In this document: positions 15,206 to 23,576 of the stretch, in pieces
Layout: every line of letters begins with the position of its first letter
Position numbering within the stretch: the stretch's first letter is position 1
Assembly (NCBI GenBank): GCA_910578495.1
Contig: CAJTRE010000035.1
Location: forward strand, 1-24,480
DNA: 24,480 nucleotides
Direction of reading: 5' to 3'
Source: an uncultured Dorea sp.
GTDB taxonomy: Bacteria > Bacillota > Clostridia > Lachnospirales > Lachnospiraceae
Notes under the pieces: generated by a model
What the model saw: the letters and a program-made list of their open reading frames with translations, nothing else
Databases searched by the model: none
Told to the model about the DNA's origin: nothing
Position numbers and translations under genes: made by a program

Positions 15206-17626
15206 ATGAATACATCATTATCATGGATAAAAGCATATGTTCCGGATCTTGACGTGACAGCGCAGGAATATGCGGATGCAATGACGTTGTCTGGAACAAA
15301 GGTGGAAGGATATGAGAAGTTAGATGCTGACCTTGACAAGATTGTGGTTGGTCAGATTGACAAAATCGAGAAACACCCGGATGCAGATAAGCTGATTATC
15401 TGCCAGGTGAATGTAGGAACGGAGACGGTTCAGATTGTTACAGGAGCGCCGAATGTACGCGAGGGAGATAAGGTTCCGGTTGTACTTGACGGCGGGCGTG
15501 TGGCAGGCGGACATGAGCCGGGCGAACGTGTAGAGGGCGGCATTCGGATCAAAAAGGGAAAACTTCGCGGTGTGGACAGTTTCGGCATGATGTGTTCCAT
15601 CGAGGAACTTGGCTCTAACCGGGATATGTACCCGGAAGCTCCGGAATATGGAATCTATATTTTCCCGGAAGATACAGAAGTCGGAGTAGATGCAGTAGAA
15701 GTGTTGGGACTTCACGATGTAGTGTTTGAGTATGAGGTAACGTCTAATCGTGTGGACTGTTTCAGTGTGGTAGGTGTTGCAAGAGAGGCTGCGGCAACAT
15801 TTGGAAAGGAATTTCATCCGCCGGTAGTGACAGAGACAGGCAATAATGAAGACGTAAATGATTATATCAAAGTGACAGTAGAAGACAGCGGGCTTTGTCC
15901 GAGATACTGTGCCAGAGTTGTGAAAAATATTAAGGTTGGGCCGTCTCCAAAGTGGATGCAGAGACGACTTGCCTCTGTGGGAATTCGTCCCATCAATAAC
16001 TTGGTTGATATTACAAATTATGTTATGGAAGAGTATGGACAGCCAATGCATGCCTATGACCTTGAAACGATTGCCGGAAATGAGATTATTGTAAGAAGAG
16101 CGGCAGCAGACGAGAAATTTGTGACACTGGACGGTCAGGAGAGACAGATGGATGCGTCTGTGCTTATGATTTGCGACGGAGAAAAGTCTGTCGGTATTGC
16201 AGGTATCATGGGTGGAGAAAATTCTATGATCACCGATGATGTGAAGACGATGCTTTTTGAAGCAGCTTGTTTTGATGGAACAAATATTCGAAAATCCAGT
16301 AAAAAAGTAGGACTTCGTACAGACGCTTCCGGCAAATTTGAAAAAGGTCTGGATCCGAACAATGCACAGGCTGCGATTGATCGTGCCTGTCAGTTGGTAG
16401 AAGAACTGGGCGCAGGAGAAGTAGTGGGCGGCATGGTAGATGTATACGGCAAGAAGAAAGAGCCGGTGAGAATACCGTTTGATGCGGAGGCAATCAATAC
16501 GCTTCTCGGAACAGATATTTCCAAAGAGGAAATGCTTGGATATTTTACTGCGATTGGTCTTTCTTATGATGAAGTGACAAATGAGGTGATTGCACCAACG
16601 TTCCGTCATGACTTGTTCCGTCTGGCGGATCTTGCGGAAGAGGCCGCAAGATTCTATGGATATGATAATATTCCGACAACGCTTCCAAGAGGCGAGGCTA
16701 CAACCGGAAAGTTATCCTTTAAGCTGAGGGTGGAAGAGATTGCAAGAAATATTGCAGAATTTTGTGGTTTTAGTCAGGGTATGACTTATTCTTTCGAGAG
16801 CCCGAAAGTGTTCGATAAGCTCCTTTTACCGGAGGATTCGCTCCTTCGCCACGCAGTGGAGATTATGAATCCGCTGGGTGAGGATTACAGCATTATGCGC
16901 ACGACATCCCTGAATGGAATGCTGACATCTCTTGCTACAAACTATAACCGGAGAAATAAAAATGTAAGACTTTATGAGCTTGGAAATATTTATCTTCCGA
17001 AAGCGCTGCCGCTTACGGAATTGCCGGAAGAAAGAATGCAGTTTACACTTGGTATGTACGGTGATGGAGATTTCTTCAGCATGAAAGGCGTGGTAGAAGA
17101 ATTTTTCGAGAAGGTAGGTATGCATAAGAAAGAAACATATGATCCGAATGCGGGAAAACCATATCTTCATCCAGGACGTCAGGCAAATATTATTTACGAG
17201 GGCATTGTTGTAGGATATTTGGGCGAGGTACATCCGGATGTGGCGGATACTTATGGAATCGGTACGAAAGCATATGTGGCAGTTATTGATATGCCTGAGA
17301 TTGTAAAACGTACCACATTTGACCGGAAATATACTGGAATTGCCAAATTCCCGGCAGTAACAAGAGATATTAGTATGGTAATGCCAAAAGAGATCTTGGC
17401 AGGTCAAGTGGAAGAAGTAATTGAGAAAAAAGGCGGCTCTTATCTGGAAAGCTATGCGTTGTTCGATATTTACGAAGGCGCACAGATTAAAGAAGGCTAT
17501 AAGTCTGTAGCTTATTCTATTGTGTTCCGGGCAAAGGATAAGACATTGGAGGATGCAGAAGTTACTACGGCAATGGATCAGATTCTCGGTGCATTAGAGA
17601 GTATGGGAATCGAACTTCGTAAATAA
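15206..17626 (+). CDS. pheT: Phenylalanine-tRNA ligase beta subunit
   Basis: PheT forms the heterotetramer with PheS and carries tRNA-binding and editing domains. The 806-residue product has standard bacterial length. Domains by order: the EMAP/OB-like tRNA-binding domain (about 40-150, with IEKHPDADKLIICQVNVG), the B3/B4 editing region (about 210-380, with YCARVVKNIKVGPSPKWMQRRL), B5 (about 400-475), the core-like region, and the ferredoxin-fold anticodon-binding domain at the C-terminus (from about 710, with YTGIAKFPAVTRDISMV). The start ATG 15206 follows GAAAGGAG. Although separated from pheS by 248 bp of repeats, no terminator is obvious, so co-transcription under the T-box remains likely. 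sppA begins 17 nt after its stop. Confidence 0.97.
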   Translation: MNTSLSWIKAYVPDLDVTAQEYADAMTLSGTKVEGYEKLDADLDKIVVGQIDKIEKHPDADKLIICQVNVGTETVQIVTGAPNVREGDKVPVVLDGGRVAGGHEPGERVEGGIRIKKGKLRGVDSFGMMCSIEELGSNRDMYPEAPEYGIYIFPEDTEVGVDAVEVLGLHDVVFEYEVTSNRVDCFSVVGVAREAAATFGKEFHPPVVTETGNNEDVNDYIKVTVEDSGLCPRYCARVVKNIKVGPSPKWMQRRLASVGIRPINNLVDITNYVMEEYGQPMHAYDLETIAGNEIIVRRAAADEKFVTLDGQERQMDASVLMICDGEKSVGIAGIMGGENSMITDDVKTMLFEAACFDGTNIRKSSKKVGLRTDASGKFEKGLDPNNAQAAIDRACQLVEELGAGEVVGGMVDVYGKKKEPVRIPFDAEAINTLLGTDISKEEMLGYFTAIGLSYDEVTNEVIAPTFRHDLFRLADLAEEAARFYGYDNIPTTLPRGEATTGKLSFKLRVEEIARNIAEFCGFSQGMTYSFESPKVFDKLLLPEDSLLRHAVEIMNPLGEDYSIMRTTSLNGMLTSLATNYNRRNKNVRLYELGNIYLPKALPLTELPEERMQFTLGMYGDGDFFSMKGVVEEFFEKVGMHKKETYDPNAGKPYLHPGRQANIIYEGIVVGYLGEVHPDVADTYGIGTKAYVAVIDMPEIVKRTTFDRKYTGIAKFPAVTRDISMVMPKEILAGQVEEVIEKKGGSYLESYALFDIYEGAQIKEGYKSVAYSIVFRAKDKTLEDAEVTTAMDQILGALESMGIELRK

Positions 17627-17643
17627 GAATGTGAGGCACATAT

Positions 17644-18621
17644 ATGAAGAACAAACAGGTGATTGGTATGATTGTAGCGGCAGTGCTGTTTATTGTGATT
17701 GGCGTTACAAGTGTGTTGACAAATACATTTTCCGAGAAAGCATTTGGTATGACGGCAGGAGAGATGTTGGCGGGGAATTATGAATTTGATGCTCCGTCCG
17801 AGGATTATATTGCTGTTGTACGTGTGGAGGGAGTCATTCAGCAGCAGGCGGAACAGGAGATGTTTAGCATGTCCAGTGGTTATATACATGCGACAACCAT
17901 GGAATATGTGGATTGCCTGATGAAAGATAGGCATAACAAAGGAATTCTGTTGTATGTAGATTCACCTGGCGGTACAGTTTACGAGTCAGAGGAATTGTAC
18001 TTGAAGATAGAGGAGTATAAGAAACGGACCGGACGTCCGGTCTGGGGCTACATGGCGCATTATGCGGCGTCCGGCGGCTATATGGCTTCTCTGACAGCGG
18101 ATAAGATTTATGCAAATCCTAATACGGTGACGGGTTCTATTGGTGTTATTATGTCCGGATATGATATGACCGGATTGTATGAGAAACTTGGAATCCGTTA
18201 TGTGAGTATTACAAGCGGAGAATACAAAGATTCCAGTAAGTTGGATGATGCTCAGGTTGAGATTTATCAAAGTCAGGTAGATGAAACTTATGCTTCGTTT
18301 GTGTCTAAGGTGTCAAAGTCCCGGAATATGTCGGAGGCAGAAGTTAAGAAACTTGCAGATGGGCGGACATATACGGCAAAACAGGCAAAGGATAACGGGC
18401 TCATTGATGAAATCAGTTTATATGAGGATATGAAACAACAGGTTGTGAAAGAGTCTGGTGTGAATGAATTTTATGAGCCAGAGCGAGAAGGAAATATATT
18501 TGAATTTCTGTTTGTAAAGGCAGAATCTTTACTGCCAAAGTCTGAGGCTCAAGTTTTAAAGGAAACCGCAGAGGAGATGGAAAGCGGGGTGCTGATGTAC
18601 TATGCAGAAGGTTTACGATAA
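17644..18621 (+). CDS. sppA: Signal peptide peptidase SppA, short form
   Basis: SppA is a membrane-bound serine protease that degrades leftover signal peptides. The 325-residue product has one N-terminal membrane anchor (about 6-27) and an external protease domain. The catalytic serine is S143 in YAASGGYMAS and the lysine is K195 in SGEYKDSSKLDD. Their 52-residue spacing matches the Ser147/Lys199 pair of Bacillus SppA. LLYVDSPGGTVYESEELY and the TVTGSIGVIM segment are also family features. Start ATG 17644 follows GTGAGG. It lies 17 nt after pheT and overlaps the next gene by 20 bp, so it is probably carried on the pheST transcript. Confidence 0.93.
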   Translation: MKNKQVIGMIVAAVLFIVIGVTSVLTNTFSEKAFGMTAGEMLAGNYEFDAPSEDYIAVVRVEGVIQQQAEQEMFSMSSGYIHATTMEYVDCLMKDRHNKGILLYVDSPGGTVYESEELYLKIEEYKKRTGRPVWGYMAHYAASGGYMASLTADKIYANPNTVTGSIGVIMSGYDMTGLYEKLGIRYVSITSGEYKDSSKLDDAQVEIYQSQVDETYASFVSKVSKSRNMSEAEVKKLADGRTYTAKQAKDNGLIDEISLYEDMKQQVVKESGVNEFYEPEREGNIFEFLFVKAESLLPKSEAQVLKETAEEMESGVLMYYAEGLR

Positions 18622-19333
18622 TGTTCAAAGCATTTTGCCGGATGAACAGGTGAGGATAAGCTCTGAGAAGGCAGAGTATGCCGGATTCTGGGTGAGGCTT
18701 GCGGCTTATGTCATTGACAGCATGGTCGTGTTTGCGGGACTTCTCATTGTCCGTCTTGTATTTCTTAGCGTGTCTGTGGTGATAGAGGGAACTATCATTG
18801 GCGGAAATGTGCTGTTTGACTATACATTGAAAGATATTGTATTGTATGGTTTTCAAGTATTGTATTTCATTCTGTGTACCTATTATGCGGGCACGACAGT
18901 TGGAAAGCGGGCGCTGAATCTTAGAGTTGTCGGTGCAAGGGAAGAGAAACTGACGCTTTTTAATGTGATATATCGAGAAACCATCGGACGTTTTTTAAGC
19001 GGTGTCATTCTAGGGCTTGGTTATCTTCTGGTTGGCATTGATAAGGAGAAACGGGGCGTTCATGATATTCTTTGTGATACAAGAGTGATTTATGGGAAAC
19101 GCGTCAAAGTATATCCGGTATATCAAGCGGCTCCCGTATCGTCGGTGCCGTCGCTGTCACCAATGCAGGAAACACAGGAAACACCGCCGGTACAGCAGAT
19201 GCCGCCGGTGCAGCAGACATCGACAGTGCATCCGCAGCCCAATATCCCGGCCATGCCGGAGGGCGGCTATCGGTTTGTACGGCGGCGGGATGTGGAAACC
19301 GAAAACCAAGAGAAAGAAGAAAGGGATTCGTAA
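18602..19333 (+). CDS. RDD-family membrane protein with Pro/Gln-rich tail
   Basis: A 243-residue protein with an RDD domain: YAGFWVRLAAYVIDS (26-40) holds the early Arg and Asp, followed by membrane segments at about 38-60 and 76-96, and GTTVGKRALNLRVV (97-110). A third hydrophobic segment is at about 131-146, and the domain ends with KRGVHDILCDTRVIY. RDD proteins are poorly characterised; some are linked to ion transport or assembly of transporters. A low-complexity tail (175-221) is rich in Pro, Gln, Ser and Thr with the repeated PPVQQM/PPVQQT, then a charged end; similar tails often make flexible linkers. The ATG lies inside sppA (20-bp overlap) with GGGGT 11 nt upstream, indicating translational coupling. 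Confidence 0.83.
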   Translation: MQKVYDNVQSILPDEQVRISSEKAEYAGFWVRLAAYVIDSMVVFAGLLIVRLVFLSVSVVIEGTIIGGNVLFDYTLKDIVLYGFQVLYFILCTYYAGTTVGKRALNLRVVGAREEKLTLFNVIYRETIGRFLSGVILGLGYLLVGIDKEKRGVHDILCDTRVIYGKRVKVYPVYQAAPVSSVPSLSPMQETQETPPVQQMPPVQQTSTVHPQPNIPAMPEGGYRFVRRRDVETENQEKEERDS

Positions 19334-19337
19334 GTCT

Positions 19338-20363
19338 ATGAAACGACAGGATTTTTATTATGAATTGCCGGAAGAATTGATTGCACAGGATCCTTTGGAG
19401 GATAGATCCAGCTCCAGACTACTTGTCTTAGACAAGCAGTCCGGGGCTGTTTCGCACCATGTGTTTAAAGACATGGTGGAATATCTGCACGAGGGTGACT
19501 GTCTGGTTATCAACGATACGAAAGTAATTCCGGCAAGGCTTATCGGTGAAAAAGTTGGAACGGGCGCAAAGATAGAAATATTATTGTTGAAAAGGACAGA
19601 AAATAATATCTGGGAGACACTTGTAAAACCGGGAAAGAAAGCAAAGCCAGGGACAAAAATTAATTTTGGAGATGGGCTTTTGATCGGAGAGGTTCTCGAT
19701 ATTGTAGAGGAAGGAAACCGATTGGTGCAGTTTGCTTTTGAGGGGATTTTTGAGGAAATTTTAGACCGGCTTGGACAGATGCCCCTTCCCCCGTACATTA
19801 GCCACCAGTTGGAGGACAAGAACCGTTATCAGACAGTGTATGCAAAACATACCGGTTCTGCGGCCGCACCGACGGCGGGACTTCATTTTACACCAGAGCT
19901 TTTGGATGAAATTCAGAAAAAAGGCGTTGATATTGCAAGAGTGACGCTTCATGTAGGGCTCGGTACATTCCGTCCGGTGAAAGTGGATGAGATTACAGAT
20001 CATCATATGCACTCGGAGTTTTTCCAAATCGAAGAAGAGTCGGCGGAAAAAATAAATAGAGCGAAGGACAGTGGAAACAGAGTAATCTGTGTAGGAACGA
20101 CAAGCTGCCGTACTGTAGAGTCGGCGGCAGATGAGAACGGACGGTTAAAACCTCGCAGCGGCTGGACAGAGATTTTCATTTATCCGGGGTATCAGTTTAA
20201 GGTGCTGGACTGTCTGATTACCAATTTCCATCTGCCGGAATCTACGTTAGTAATGCTTGTATCGGCTCTGGCAGGAAGAGAACATGTATTAAACGCATAT
20301 AAAGAAGCTGTGGAAGAGAAGTATCGTTTCTTTTCTTTTGGGGACGCGATGTTTATTCAGTAA
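19338..20363 (+). CDS. queA: tRNA preQ1(34) S-adenosylmethionine ribosyltransferase-isomerase
   Basis: QueA transfers and isomerises the ribosyl group of S-adenosylmethionine onto preQ1 at tRNA position 34, forming epoxyqueuosine. The 341-residue product has family length and motifs: FYYELPEELIAQDPLEDRSSSRLL at the N-terminus, LVINDTKVIPARL, APTAGLHFT, HVGLGTFRPV, TTSCRTVES and ITNFHLPESTLVMLVSAL. ATG 19338 lies 4 nt after the RDD stop codon; a longer frame from 19092 is a shadow of that gene. The ribosome binding site is weak (AAAGGGA at some distance), so coupling to upstream translation is likely. It is the last gene before a strong terminator. Confidence 0.96.
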   Translation: MKRQDFYYELPEELIAQDPLEDRSSSRLLVLDKQSGAVSHHVFKDMVEYLHEGDCLVINDTKVIPARLIGEKVGTGAKIEILLLKRTENNIWETLVKPGKKAKPGTKINFGDGLLIGEVLDIVEEGNRLVQFAFEGIFEEILDRLGQMPLPPYISHQLEDKNRYQTVYAKHTGSAAAPTAGLHFTPELLDEIQKKGVDIARVTLHVGLGTFRPVKVDEITDHHMHSEFFQIEEESAEKINRAKDSGNRVICVGTTSCRTVESAADENGRLKPRSGWTEIFIYPGYQFKVLDCLITNFHLPESTLVMLVSALAGREHVLNAYKEAVEEKYRFFSFGDAMFIQ

Positions 20364-20387
20364 AAATGGAAGATAAAGATACAGGAA

Positions 20388-20417
20388 AATCCTGGGCATA
20401 GCTGCCTGGGATTTTTT
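20388..20417 (+). terminator. Intrinsic terminator after queA
   Basis: AATCCTGGGC (20388-20397) pairs with GCCTGGGATT (20404-20413) using two G-U pairs, loop ATAGCT, followed by a T run to 20417. It ends the pheS-to-queA transcript. Confidence 0.85.
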
Positions 20418-20436
20418 AATAGAAAATATTTTTTGC

Positions 20437-20462
20437 CGTAACTTTTTCGTTCTATGATAGTC
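20437..20462 (+). promoter_or_regulatory. Candidate ECF-type promoter for the sigma-factor operon
   Basis: CGTAAC (20437-20442) and AGTC (20459-20462) are 16 bp apart, with a T-rich block just after the -35. This recalls ECF promoters (for example TGTAAC or TGAAAC, about 16 bp, then CGTC or CGTA) and would allow self-activation by the encoded sigma factor. The match is imperfect and made by eye. Confidence 0.35.
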
Positions 20463-20538
20463 TATATATATGAATACGTATTTAGAGTAAAGACAATATG
20501 ATTTAACGATATGACACATGTGTTACGGAGGACGGAAG

Positions 20539-21072
20539 ATGAAAGAGAAATTTTCCAAAGTATATAAAGAATGTAAAGATCCCGTCTATGGTTATCTACT
20601 GTATATGACCAAAAATGTGGAACTTGCGGAAGATTTGAGTCAGGAAACCTTTTTGAAAATTTTTTTAAATCTTAGAAAATTCAAAGGTACGTGTACAGTA
20701 AAGACGTGGGCGCTTACTATAGCAAGAAATACATTTTTGACTTATGCAAAGAAGAAAAGTCCGATGCTTCTTGGGGAACAGGAGTTGGATGAAAATGAAG
20801 GACATTCTGGGAAGCCGGAGGATTATATACTTCAGAAAGAACAAGGGGAACTCATACAGGAAATTTTGATGCGCCTAAGTGAGCAAGAACGTACAGTAAT
20901 TATACTCAGAGATTATGAAGGATTAAGTTATGAGGAGATTGCAGATATTCTGGAAATTGATCTGGGCGTGTTAAAGAGCAGACTTTACCGGGCGAGACAA
21001 AAGTTCAGGAAATTATATACACAGAATTGTAAAGAAGTAATGGAAGGAGGAACTTCAAGTGACAGAGAATAA
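20539..21072 (+). CDS. ECF-type RNA polymerase sigma factor
   Basis: A 177-residue sigma-70-family protein with only regions 2 and 4, as in extracytoplasmic-function sigma factors. Region 2 is PVYGYLLYMTKNVELAEDLSQETFLKIF (about 15-43), with AEDLSQETFLK the typical 2.2 motif. Region 4 is LSEQERTVIILRDYEGLSYEEIADIL and LGVLKSRLYRARQKFRK, whose helix-turn-helix would read the -35. Start ATG 20539 follows GGAGG (20527-20531) by 7 nt; the frame upstream of it is not needed. The 3' end overlaps the next gene by 14 bp, so sigma factor and membrane proteins are made together. No zinc-binding anti-sigma protein (HxxxCxxC) follows; the neighbours are two unrecognised membrane proteins that are the natural candidates to hold it inactive. 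Confidence 0.92.
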   Translation: MKEKFSKVYKECKDPVYGYLLYMTKNVELAEDLSQETFLKIFLNLRKFKGTCTVKTWALTIARNTFLTYAKKKSPMLLGEQELDENEGHSGKPEDYILQKEQGELIQEILMRLSEQERTVIILRDYEGLSYEEIADILEIDLGVLKSRLYRARQKFRKLYTQNCKEVMEGGTSSDRE

Positions 21073-21946
21073 TAAAACAGAGATTATTTATGAAGAAATA
21101 AAGCTTCCAGAAGTTTCCTATGAAGGTTCAGACAGTAAACTTCTGGAACTCATATCAAAACTAAAAAAGGGGACGTTTCGTATTATTGTGTTTACGATTG
21201 TCGGAATGATTATGGGATGGTTCAGCTATATGTATTATGGGGATACATTTATTGTGACAAAAATCATTCTTGCAATACCTTATAAAATTAATGAGGCAAT
21301 TTATGTATCTATCATCGGTACAGGAAATGCAGCGATACAGATGTTGAGTTTACCTATGGGAGATACTATGTTTTTTTCTAACAGCATTATTGCGACGTTT
21401 CTTGCAGAACGAATTACGCCGGTGTTGATTGGAGGCGCAATCTATGGCTGTCTCGGTTATTTTACCGGGGATAAGAGAGTATTTACATTAGAAAGATTTG
21501 TAAAATTTGTCTGTGTTCATATGGTTATTCTTGTAGTTTTTATAGGGCTGGTTTATGGGGTAAATGCTAAAGCAGTATATGATAATAACCACTTGAAAGA
21601 TGTACAGTATTTCTTCTTAGAATCAGAGGAGTGTTCTGAGATGGTGTTTGATGAAAGAGGAGATGTATTAAAAGCAGCATTTGAACGTGAACTTAAAAGA
21701 GATGATTCTATTCAACAAGATGTGACAGATGAGCTCCCGATTCAGATTGTTTTTGCCGGTAATACGAGATATATGCGGGCGGCTGTAAATGTTAAGAAAC
21801 ATTATCTGATAACAGAAGACGGTAGTATTTATCATGTATCGAAAGAATTTTGCGGCTATGTAAAAGAATATTATGACACAGGAAGTTTGATGGGAGTACA
21901 AAATATTAGTGTAGGAGAGGAGGAAGCGGAAGATGAAAGAAATTAA
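21059..21946 (+). CDS. Unrecognised three-segment membrane protein, candidate anti-sigma/sensor A
   Basis: I do not recognise this 295-residue protein. It has a charged N-terminal segment (1-40) that would be cytoplasmic, then probable membrane segments at about 41-60, 108-135 and 147-168. The C-terminal domain of about 125 residues (169-295) would face outward and ends in a run of Glu/Asp. The loop 61-107 is partly hydrophobic and may dip into the membrane. Start GTG 21059 has GGAGG 8 nt upstream and overlaps the sigma-factor stop by 14 bp. A cytoplasmic tail, membrane anchors and an outer domain is the arrangement expected of an anti-sigma factor with a sensor, but no known anti-sigma motif is visible. 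The function is inferred from position and topology only. Confidence 0.72.
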   Translation: MTENNKTEIIYEEIKLPEVSYEGSDSKLLELISKLKKGTFRIIVFTIVGMIMGWFSYMYYGDTFIVTKIILAIPYKINEAIYVSIIGTGNAAIQMLSLPMGDTMFFSNSIIATFLAERITPVLIGGAIYGCLGYFTGDKRVFTLERFVKFVCVHMVILVVFIGLVYGVNAKAVYDNNHLKDVQYFFLESEECSEMVFDERGDVLKAAFERELKRDDSIQQDVTDELPIQIVFAGNTRYMRAAVNVKKHYLITEDGSIYHVSKEFCGYVKEYYDTGSLMGVQNISVGEEEAEDERN

Positions 21947-22622
21947 GATTAAAACAAAAAAAGACTGGTGTATTGCTTTCGTGTTTGTGACACTGATTGT
22001 ATATGTGATTTCCAATTTTTTCACTATGTCTATCCAGAATCGTCTTCTCTGTTATGGGAACCCAATGTTGACGATTATGAATCAGCCGAAAAGTTATGGA
22101 AATGTGGCATTTACCATTATTGTAATGACAATTTTGGTGGAAATTATATTGTTTCGCAGACACAAAAAAGCAGTTTTGAAGATGATATGTCCGGTTGCAG
22201 GTGTTTTGCTTTTAGTGGCAGTGATTGCAGGATATTTCACTCATGTGAATCTGATTGTATCATCTAAAAACGAAGGAAATGGAGCTATGCGCAATATTTC
22301 CACATGGGGAGGGGAAGCAGATTTTACATTTACTAAGGAAGAAGAGGAAGAGATTATAAAATTGTGTGAGCAGTTAAAACCGGTCTCTAAGGAGAAACAA
22401 AAGGAGCTGGAAGAACGGGTACTGAATAAGTACGGAAGTATGCCTGATGGAACGGAACTAATCTGGATAAGTTATCCTAAGAAGTATGGACATAGTTTTG
22501 ATTTGATGATATGCGTGGCAAAACAAAGCATTTTTGTGTATAAAGGTCTGGATAATAGGCAGAAAGCAATTAATATATTTTTTGAAGACAACGGGCTTTT
22601 GGAATATTTCCCCGGAAAGTAA
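21933..22622 (+). CDS. Unrecognised three-segment membrane protein, candidate sensor B
   Basis: I do not recognise this 229-residue protein. A short basic N-terminus (1-11) precedes membrane segments at about 13-31, 57-74 and 82-103, then a C-terminal domain of about 125 residues (104-229). By charge bias the N-terminus and the RRHKKAVLK loop are inside, placing the C-terminal domain outside. That domain has an acidic helix (KEEEEEIIKLCEQL) and a Lys/Glu-rich stretch, then a beta-like part (FDLMICVAKQSIFVYKG). Topology and domain size parallel the preceding protein, so the two may be distant relatives or partners. ATG 21933 overlaps the preceding gene by 14 bp, with GGAGAGGAGG upstream. No terminator is obvious before the YitT-family promoter. 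Confidence 0.7.
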   Translation: MKEIKIKTKKDWCIAFVFVTLIVYVISNFFTMSIQNRLLCYGNPMLTIMNQPKSYGNVAFTIIVMTILVEIILFRRHKKAVLKMICPVAGVLLLVAVIAGYFTHVNLIVSSKNEGNGAMRNISTWGGEADFTFTKEEEEEIIKLCEQLKPVSKEKQKELEERVLNKYGSMPDGTELIWISYPKKYGHSFDLMICVAKQSIFVYKGLDNRQKAINIFFEDNGLLEYFPGK

Positions 22623-22652
22623 GATGAAAATGTATAGAGGGTGCGGTTGTGC

Positions 22653-22681
22653 TTGAATAAATTGGAGGTAACGTGTAAAAT
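22653..22681 (+). promoter_or_regulatory. Promoter for the YitT-selenoprotein pair
   Basis: TTGAAT (22653-22658) and TAAAAT (22676-22681) with 17-bp spacing lie shortly before the YitT-family ribosome binding site. Together they separate this pair from the sigma-factor operon. Confidence 0.6.
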
Positions 22682-22703
22682 AAAGCACAGGAGGATGTGT
22701 TTT

Positions 22704-23570
22704 ATGGAACAGAGAGGAAACAGTAAAATAGTGCCTGTGGCGCTCTTAAAAGAAGGCGTCATATTGACGGTGGCAATTGCCATTATATCTGCGGCAGTGT
22801 ATTTTTTCTTAGTACCCAGCCGGACAACAGTTAGTAGTATTTCCGGGCTTGGTATTATTATTGAGCATTTTGTACCGCTTTTGTTGTCAACAATTACAAT
22901 GATTTTGAATGTAGTGCTTTTAATCATCGGGTTTATTACGTGCGGAAGGGAGTTTGGAGCAAAGACCGTATACACCAGTATTATGCTCCCGGTATTTATC
23001 GGAATCTATGAGCGGATGTTTCCTACATTTACGTCCTTTACAGACAGTGTGGAGCTGGATGTAGTCTGTTATATCTTGGTGGTGAGTTTTGGACTCAGCA
23101 TTTTGTTTAACCGGAATGCATCGTCCGGCGGACTGGATATTGTTGCAAAGATTATGAATAAGTATCTGCATATTGAGATTGGTAAGGCAATGTCTATATC
23201 AGGTATGTGCGTGGCAGTTGCATCAGTGCTTATCTATGACAAAAAAGCGGTGGTACTTAGTATTATTGGAACTTATTTTAACGGAATCGTATTGGATCAT
23301 TTTATCTTTGGGCAAAATATGAAACGCAGGGTATGTGTGATCACGAAGAAAGAAAGTGAATTGAGAGATTTTATCATTCACCATCTGCGAAGCGGAGCCA
23401 CATTTTATGAGGCTGTAGGAGCTTATAATATGGAGAAACGTAATGAGATTATTACTATTGTGGATAAGAGTGAGTATCAGAAGTTGATGAACTATATTGT
23501 CCACGAAGATCCAGATGCGTTTGTAACAGTTTATAATGTAAATGATATGAGATACAGGCCAAAGGTGTAG
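22704..23570 (+). CDS. YitT-family membrane protein with DUF2179 domain
   Basis: A 288-residue protein with about five or six membrane segments (roughly residues 10-200) and a cytoplasmic C-terminal DUF2179 domain (about 205-288). The family pattern is visible in VPSRTTVSSISGLGIIIEHF, FNRNASSGGLDIVAKIMNKY, and the C-terminal KRRVCVITKKESELRDFIIHHLRSGATFYEAVGAY. The biochemical role of YitT-family proteins is not established. ATG 22704 is chosen because AGGAGG (22689-22694) lies 9 nt upstream; the longer frame from 22641 would put that site inside the gene. The selenoprotein gene starts 6 nt after its stop, so the two are co-transcribed. Confidence 0.9.
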   Translation: MEQRGNSKIVPVALLKEGVILTVAIAIISAAVYFFLVPSRTTVSSISGLGIIIEHFVPLLLSTITMILNVVLLIIGFITCGREFGAKTVYTSIMLPVFIGIYERMFPTFTSFTDSVELDVVCYILVVSFGLSILFNRNASSGGLDIVAKIMNKYLHIEIGKAMSISGMCVAVASVLIYDKKAVVLSIIGTYFNGIVLDHFIFGQNMKRRVCVITKKESELRDFIIHHLRSGATFYEAVGAYNMEKRNEIITIVDKSEYQKLMNYIVHEDPDAFVTVYNVNDMRYRPKV

Positions 23571-23576
23571 AGAATT

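Noticed and set aside
15320..16609. A 429-residue minus-strand reading frame opposite pheT
   Set aside because: It lies wholly opposite a certain gene, is rich in His, Cys and Ile as antisense frames are, and has no recognisable motif.
19092..19337. An N-terminal extension of QueA rich in Arg and Cys
   Set aside because: It is an alternate frame of the RDD gene's low-complexity tail; QueA homologues begin at the ATG at 19338.
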